Of a DNA stretch of 64,000 nucleotides, positions 59,634 through 64,000 are shown one piece after another. The notes under the pieces were generated by a model, which saw nothing but the letters and a program-made list of their open reading frames with translations, was not told where the DNA came from and ran no database searches. The position numbers were made by a program, and so were the translations under genes. The stretch lies in contig NZ_PTJS01000001.1 of NCBI RefSeq assembly GCF_002941025.1, positions 434,001 to 498,000 on the forward strand, written 5' to 3'. Source of the DNA: Streptomyces sp. QL37. Lineage in GTDB: Bacteria; Actinomycetota; Actinomycetes; Streptomycetales; Streptomycetaceae. The stretch's first letter is position 1; every line of letters starts with the position of its first letter.

Positions 59634-60626
59634 ATGTCAGGAAGAACGCTCCGGGCGAGAGCCCTGAGCACCCGCACAGCCGTCCTCGTCACACTCGGGA
59701 CGGCGGTAGTCATGGTCGCGGCACTCCTCGCGACCGGGACCCTCAGCGTCGCCCACGGCCGGATCGGCACCGGGGCGAAGGAACTGGGCGACCCGGACTA
59801 CGGGGTGTGCCGCGGCCTGGATCCCGACTGCTACCACGACTGGGGCAACTTCGACCCGGCCGAGGGCTACCGGGTCCTGCTCTACACCCGCACGGCGGGA
59901 CCCCGCCACGCCAACCTGGGCCCTGCTCTGGCAACCGGCCTGAACCCACCGCTCACCGACGCGAACGTGGTCCAGAAGTCCATGATCAAGCTGGGCGGGA
60001 CGGGCGGTTTCCAGGTCGACTACACCGAGGACGTCACCCAACTGTCCTCCCCCAGCACCCTGTTCAAGTACAACGCGGTGGTCTTCTTCTCCACCAGCCG
60101 GGATGCCCTGGACGACGCCGCGCAGACCTCTCTGCGCCAGTACATCCGCGGCGGCGGCGGTTTCGTGGGTCTCCACAACGCCTTCGGCACCGAATACAAC
60201 TGGCCCTGGTACGAGGGCCTGCTGGGCAACGCCAACTTCTACGACCACGGCCCCTCGCAGTCGGGCACCGTGCGGACGGTGGGGCGCAAGGACGTTTCCA
60301 CCAGGGAGCTTCCGTCCCGCTGGAACTTCACCGACGAGTGGTACAACCTGGTGCCCGCCCCCACCAAGGTGCGCGTACTGGCCGAGGTCGACGAGAGCAC
60401 GCTCGCGAAGGGGGTGGCCGGCAACTACAGCCATCCCGGCCACGGCAACGAGCACGCGGTCGCATGGTGCCAGTACTACGACGGCGGGCGCTCCTGGGTC
60501 ACCACACTGGGCCACGACGCCAGACAGTTCACCACGGACGGATCCTTCGCCGGTGCCGCCGAGTTCCAGAAGCTCGTCATCGGAGGCATCCAGTCCGCCG
60601 CAGGCATGAAGCCGTTCTGCAAGTAA
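59634..60626 (+). CDS. ThuA-like domain protein, membrane-anchored or exported
   Basis: A 330-residue protein. A hydrophobic N-terminal segment (VLVTLGTAVVMVAALLA, about residues 17-33) is a signal or anchor. The rest is a ThuA-type, glutamine-amidotransferase-like domain: YRVLLYTRTAGPRHANL, NAVVFFSTSRDALDDAA, GGGGFVGLHNAFGTEYNWPWYEGLLG and a late SHPGHGNEHAVAW. ThuA proteins are linked to sugar (trehalose, 3-keto-glycoside) use, but their chemistry is unclear. GAAGGAA precedes the ATG. Position between the PQQ enzyme and the pqq operon suggests a role with the oxidised product. Confidence 0.82.
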   Translation: MSGRTLRARALSTRTAVLVTLGTAVVMVAALLATGTLSVAHGRIGTGAKELGDPDYGVCRGLDPDCYHDWGNFDPAEGYRVLLYTRTAGPRHANLGPALATGLNPPLTDANVVQKSMIKLGGTGGFQVDYTEDVTQLSSPSTLFKYNAVVFFSTSRDALDDAAQTSLRQYIRGGGGFVGLHNAFGTEYNWPWYEGLLGNANFYDHGPSQSGTVRTVGRKDVSTRELPSRWNFTDEWYNLVPAPTKVRVLAEVDESTLAKGVAGNYSHPGHGNEHAVAWCQYYDGGRSWVTTLGHDARQFTTDGSFAGAAEFQKLVIGGIQSAAGMKPFCK

Positions 60627-60676
60627 CCGCCGCACGCCGCCCTTCCCGGCCGCTCCGGTCAACCGCCTCCGCCCCC

Positions 60677-60705
60677 TTGCCACGGCCGAAGCGCAGGCAT
60701 AGCGT
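60677..60705 (+). promoter_or_regulatory. Promoter of the pqq operon
   Basis: TTGCCA at 60677-60682 and TAGCGT at 60700-60705, 17 bases apart. A leader of about 170 bases follows before pqqA; it contains GC-rich repeats (GGGCCCGGGCCCGG) but no riboswitch class I recognise. Confidence 0.6.
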
Positions 60706-60881
60706 AAATCCCGGTCCACCTGACGGACCGCACAGACCGCAGAACGGTTGGCCTGAGTCGCTCGCCCGCGCCTGCAAGGGCTCCGCTGTACACCTCGCAA
60801 ACGTCGGGCGGGCCCGGGCCCGGACGGCCTCATCTCCCCTCTCCTCACCCCATGTTCCGCCTCTCCGAAGGGATACCGACC

Positions 60882-61013
60882 ATGCTCGAATCCACCACGG
60901 CCCAGCAGCAGGAAGAGACCACCCCCGCCACGCCCGGAGGCTGGGTCACGCCGGACTTCACGGTCGTCGACACGGCCATGGAGGTCACCGCCTACTCGCT
61001 CAACACCCTCTAG
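60882..61013 (+). CDS. pqqA: PqqA, precursor peptide of PQQ
   Basis: A 43-residue peptide with the conserved Glu34-x3-Tyr38 pair (MEVTAYSLNTL) that PqqE cross-links and from which PQQ is made. The Glu and Tyr stand near the C-terminus, as in known PqqA, but the leader part is longer than the 23-24 residues of many Gram-negative forms and is rich in Gln, Thr and Glu. The start has GAAGGGAT upstream. pqqB begins 9 bases after its TAG. Confidence 0.9.
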   Translation: MLESTTAQQQEETTPATPGGWVTPDFTVVDTAMEVTAYSLNTL

Positions 61014-61021
61014 CACCCGCC

Positions 61022-61918
61022 GTGCTGCTGCTCGCACTGGGCACGGCAGCGGGTGGGGGAGTTCCCCAGTGGAACTGCGCGTGCCCCGGATGCTCCGGGG
61101 CACGCGCCCACCCCGACCGTCGCCGCAGCCACGACTCCCTCGCCGTCCTCGGACACGATCCGTCCTCGTGGTTGCTGGTCAACGCGGGCCCGGACATCAC
61201 AGATCACCTGGAGGCCCACGCCGGACTCCGGCCCGGCGCCGGGGAGGAGCGCACGCCCGTGGTCCGGGTCCTGCTCACCGACGCGGAACTCGACCACACC
61301 CTGGGCCTTCTACGGCTGCGGGAGGCGCGGCACGTGGAGATCTACGCCACCGCCCCCGTGCGGAAGGCGCTGCGGGAACGCCTGGCACTGGACACCGTCC
61401 TCACGCCGTACACCTCACTCACCTGGCGGGATCTGCCACCGACCGGGCAGACTCCCGCGGTGGTCGCCGGGATCGAGGTCTCCGCCGTTCCCCTGTCCGC
61501 CAAGCGCCCCCGGTACGCCGCCGACGCTTCGGAGGACGCCACCTGGGTCGTCGCTGCCCGGCTCCACGACCCCGTCAGCGGCAGGACGGCGCTCTATGCG
61601 CCGGCGCTCGCGGCATGGACCGAGAATTTCGCGACGGAGGCAGCGGGAGCCGACTGCGTCTTCGTCGACGGAACCTTCTGGGACGACGAGGAACCAAGGC
61701 GGCTGGGTATCTCGGCCCGGACGTCCACCGGGATGGGCCATCTGCCGGTCGAGGGCCCCGGTGGCACAGCCGCGCGACTGGCGCGGTTGCCGGCTCGCTG
61801 CCTTTACACCCACCTCAACAACACGAACCCCTTGGTCGATCCCTCCGCCCCGCAGCACGGAGTCCTCGGCGAGTGGGGGCTCGAAGTGGCACAGGACGGC
61901 ATGGTGATCGAACTATGA
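61022..61918 (+). CDS. pqqB: PqqB, metallo-hydrolase-fold PQQ synthesis protein
   Basis: A 298-residue metallo-beta-lactamase-fold protein. The N-terminus has LALGTAAGGGVPQWNCACPGC with the PqqB CxCxxC zinc site; GHDPSSWLLVNAGPDI, LLTDAELDHTLGLLRLR and YTHLNNTNPLV follow. PqqB acts late, in hydroxylating the Tyr-derived precursor. The only usable start is GTG at 61022, without its own ribosome site, so it is probably translated by coupling to pqqA. It overlaps pqqC by ATGA. Confidence 0.92.
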   Translation: MLLLALGTAAGGGVPQWNCACPGCSGARAHPDRRRSHDSLAVLGHDPSSWLLVNAGPDITDHLEAHAGLRPGAGEERTPVVRVLLTDAELDHTLGLLRLREARHVEIYATAPVRKALRERLALDTVLTPYTSLTWRDLPPTGQTPAVVAGIEVSAVPLSAKRPRYAADASEDATWVVAARLHDPVSGRTALYAPALAAWTENFATEAAGADCVFVDGTFWDDEEPRRLGISARTSTGMGHLPVEGPGGTAARLARLPARCLYTHLNNTNPLVDPSAPQHGVLGEWGLEVAQDGMVIEL

Positions 61919-62673
61919 CAACCGCACCCGCACGGTCGGCCCGGGCCGCGACACCCGTGGCACGGCAGGATGACAGCCCCCTGCCGCCTGCCGCCTTCGA
62001 GCACGAACTGCGAGAGCTCGCGCGGAGCCGCTACCACGACACCCATCCGTTCAACGTGAGGATGCACGAAGGCGGGCTCAGTCCCGCCGAACTCCGCGCC
62101 TGGGTCGCCAACCGCTTCCACTACCAGCGCAGCATCCCCGTGAAGGACGCGCTGATCCTCGCGAAGCTCCCCGAGCCGTCGATGCGGCGGTCCTGGTTGC
62201 GCAGGATCCAGGACCACGACGGTCCCGCGGAGGGCGAAGGCGGCATCGAGCGCTGGCTGCGGCTCGGCGAGGCGGTCGGCCTCGACCGCGCCCAGATGGA
62301 ATCGGGCGAGTCCGTCCTCCCCGGCGTGCGGCTCGCGGTCGACGGCTACGTCAACTTCTGCCGACTGAGCCCCGCGTTGGAGGCTGTGGCGTCCTCACTC
62401 ACGGAGCTGTGCGCGCCGAACATCATGCTGACCCGTCTGGAGACCTTTCCGATCCACTATCCGTGGATCGAGGAACCGGGGCTCGCCTACTTCCGGAGCC
62501 GGGTCCCACAAGGACGCCGCGACGGCGTGGAAGCGCTGACCTGGGTCACCGACTGGGCGCGGACCCGCTCCGAACAGCTCGCCGCCCTGTCGGCCCTCTC
62601 CTTCAAGTGTGACGTCCTGTGGTCGTTGCTGGATGCCGTGGAGCACGGGAGCCGACCGGTGAGCTCGCGATGA
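61915..62673 (+). CDS. pqqC: PqqC, pyrroloquinoline-quinone synthase
   Basis: A 252-residue cofactor-free oxidase that performs the final ring closure and oxidation. YHDTHPFNVRMHEGGLS, WVANRFHYQRSIPVKDALIL and the C-terminal LSFKCDVLWSLLDAVE match the helical family; HYPWIEEPGLAYFRSR includes active-site residues. It overlaps pqqB and pqqD by ATGA. Confidence 0.94.
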   Translation: MTTAPARSARAATPVARQDDSPLPPAAFEHELRELARSRYHDTHPFNVRMHEGGLSPAELRAWVANRFHYQRSIPVKDALILAKLPEPSMRRSWLRRIQDHDGPAEGEGGIERWLRLGEAVGLDRAQMESGESVLPGVRLAVDGYVNFCRLSPALEAVASSLTELCAPNIMLTRLETFPIHYPWIEEPGLAYFRSRVPQGRRDGVEALTWVTDWARTRSEQLAALSALSFKCDVLWSLLDAVEHGSRPVSSR

Positions 62674-62942
62674 CCGCCCACGACCCCGGCCACTGGTGCC
62701 CGCGACCCGCACCCGCCGTGGTCCTGCGACACGACCGGGCGCGCGACAACCACGTACTGCTGATGCCGGAACGCGTCGTCGTGCTGACGGGGAGCGCCCC
62801 TCACGTGATGGAGCTCTGTGACGGCACACGCACGGTCGCACAGATCACCGATGAACTCCGGGAACGCTTCCCCGGAGCCCCTGTGGACGCAGAAGTGGCT
62901 TCGTTCGTGGAACGGATACGCAAGGAAGGCTGGATCCGGTGA
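62670..62942 (+). CDS. pqqD: PqqD, peptide chaperone
   Basis: A 90-residue protein that presents PqqA to the radical SAM enzyme PqqE. It shows the PqqD pattern PERVVVLTGSAPHVMELCDGTRTVAQI and the late FVERIRKEGWIR. It overlaps pqqC and pqqE by 4 bases (ATGA and GTGA). In some genomes PqqD is fused to PqqE or PqqC; here it is free. Confidence 0.93.
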   Translation: MTAHDPGHWCPRPAPAVVLRHDRARDNHVLLMPERVVVLTGSAPHVMELCDGTRTVAQITDELRERFPGAPVDAEVASFVERIRKEGWIR

Positions 62943-64000
62943 GCACGATCGCACCCCCGTGGGGCCTCCTGGCGGAACTGACACACGCCTGCCCGCTGCA
63001 CTGCGGTTACTGTTCCAACCCGCTGGAACTGGCGCGCCGGTCCAGCGAGCTGACGGCCGCTGACTGGGTGGACGTCTTTCGTCAGGCGGCGGATCTCGGC
63101 GTCCTGCAGACTCATCTCTCCGGAGGCGAACCGCTGCTCCGCAAGGACCTCGAAACCATCGTGACCGGTGCGGAGGACGCCGGCGTCTACACCCAGCTGG
63201 TCACAAGCGGTTCAGGGCTCACCGAGAACCGACTGCGGTCCCTGACCGGCGCGGGACTGCGCAGCGTGCAGCTCTCGGTCCAGCACGCAGACCCCGCCGC
63301 CTCGGACCGCATCGCGGGCAGCCGGGCGTTCGCCGCCAAGGAGACCGCGGCCGAACTCGTCAAGAAGGCCGGACTGCCCCTGGGCGTCAATGCCGTACTG
63401 CACCGGCACAATCTGGACGCGGTGGACGGCCTCGTGGAGCTCGCGCTGCGCTGGGGAGCGGACCGGATCGAGCTGGCCAACACCCAGTTCTACGGATGGG
63501 GCCTCCTCAACCGGGAGGCCCTGATGCCCGGCCGGGACCAGCTCGCCCGCGCGGTGGAGTCCGTGAGCAGATGGCGGGAGCGGCTCGACGGGAGCCTGGA
63601 GATCGTCTGGGTGGCACCGGACTACTTCGACGGAGTGGCCAAAGCCTGCATGGGCGGCTGGGGAGCCGTCTCCCTCACCGTGGCCCCGGACGGCACTGTG
63701 CTGCCCTGCCCCGCGGCAGCCACCCTCCCCGGACTCGACCCGGTCGACGTCAGGGACCACACCCTGCGCTGGATATGGGAGGAGTCCAAGGCGTTCAACC
63801 TCTATCGGGGAACGGACTGGATGCCCTCTCCGTGCCGGTCCTGCGAGCGACGCGACCAGGACTTCGGAGGCTGCCGGTGCCAGGCCTTCGCACTGACCGG
63901 CGAAGCCACCCGCACCGACCCGGCCTGCTCCCTCTCACCCGATCACGCGACACTGACGACGCTCGCCCGGCCGGCCACGGGTGACGTGGGAGACCTGATT
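62939..64000 (+). CDS. pqqE: PqqE, radical SAM enzyme (3' end outside window)
   Basis: 354 codons are visible before the right edge. The radical SAM cluster motif CPLHCGYC is at residues 18-25, LSGGEPLLRKDL near 62 is the SAM-binding GGE, and a C-terminal SPASM region with Cys in LPCPAA, SPCRSCERR and GGCRCQA binds further Fe-S clusters. It forms the Glu-Tyr carbon-carbon bond in PqqA. The GTG start overlaps pqqD. Confidence 0.93.
   Translation, partial: MSTIAPPWGLLAELTHACPLHCGYCSNPLELARRSSELTAADWVDVFRQAADLGVLQTHLSGGEPLLRKDLETIVTGAEDAGVYTQLVTSGSGLTENRLRSLTGAGLRSVQLSVQHADPAASDRIAGSRAFAAKETAAELVKKAGLPLGVNAVLHRHNLDAVDGLVELALRWGADRIELANTQFYGWGLLNREALMPGRDQLARAVESVSRWRERLDGSLEIVWVAPDYFDGVAKACMGGWGAVSLTVAPDGTVLPCPAAATLPGLDPVDVRDHTLRWIWEESKAFNLYRGTDWMPSPCRSCERRDQDFGGCRCQAFALTGEATRTDPACSLSPDHATLTTLARPATGDVGDLI

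Overview
The window looks like a Streptomyces (or closely related actinomycete) chromosome. GC content is very high, GTG and TTG starts are frequent, and genes often overlap by ATGA or GTGA. Exported enzymes carry Tat or lipoprotein signals, and sugar ABC systems are paired with LacI regulators. Catabolic islands, several decayed genes and one IS remnant suggest a variable part of the chromosome. No rRNA, tRNA or CRISPR array was seen.

Layout. 1-6.3 kb: a Tat-exported GH101 endo-alpha-N-acetylgalactosaminidase (cut by the left edge), a three-gene operon of small envelope proteins (DUF1469, DUF3618, DUF4235) and a Tat-exported phospholipase C. 6.8-9.9 kb: a tightly overlapping operon of acyl-CoA dehydrogenase-like protein, PIG-L deacetylase, methyltransferase and GT2 glycosyltransferase. 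10.3-14.5 kb: a SnoaL-like gene behind a SoxR-type operator, a 69-residue membrane protein and a large HTH/P-loop NTPase. 14.6-15.5 kb: remnants of a regulator, a RibD-type reductase and a RibD-type deaminase.

16-28.7 kb: a glycoside-use island with a secreted GH3, two sugar-binding lipoproteins, one CUT1 permease pair, a cytoplasmic GH78 rhamnosidase and two LacI regulators. 28.7-40 kb: an MFS exporter, a broken LysR gene, an SDR, a 3-oxoacid CoA-transferase pair and a gentisate block (3-hydroxybenzoate 6-hydroxylase, gentisate dioxygenase, FAH hydrolase) with MarR, IclR and an aromatic-acid symporter. Between the FAH and MarR genes lies a remarkable fold-back repeat: three 152-bp copies (+,-,+) and a 40-bp segment in both orientations.

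40-43.6 kb: a frameshifted IS630 transposase joined to a truncated serine recombinase, a flavin disulfide oxidoreductase and a thioredoxin. 43.6-57.1 kb: an IclR-controlled catabolic island with a branched-chain-type ABC importer (LivM and LivG fused), a ThDP enzyme, an aldehyde dehydrogenase, a flavoprotein, a class III CoA-transferase and a citrate-synthase-like lyase. 57.1-64 kb: a PQQ-dependent dehydrogenase with a cupredoxin-like C-terminus, a ThuA-like protein and the pqqABCDE operon, with pqqE running off the right edge. The pqq operon and the dehydrogenase have near-identical promoter architecture and presumably work together.
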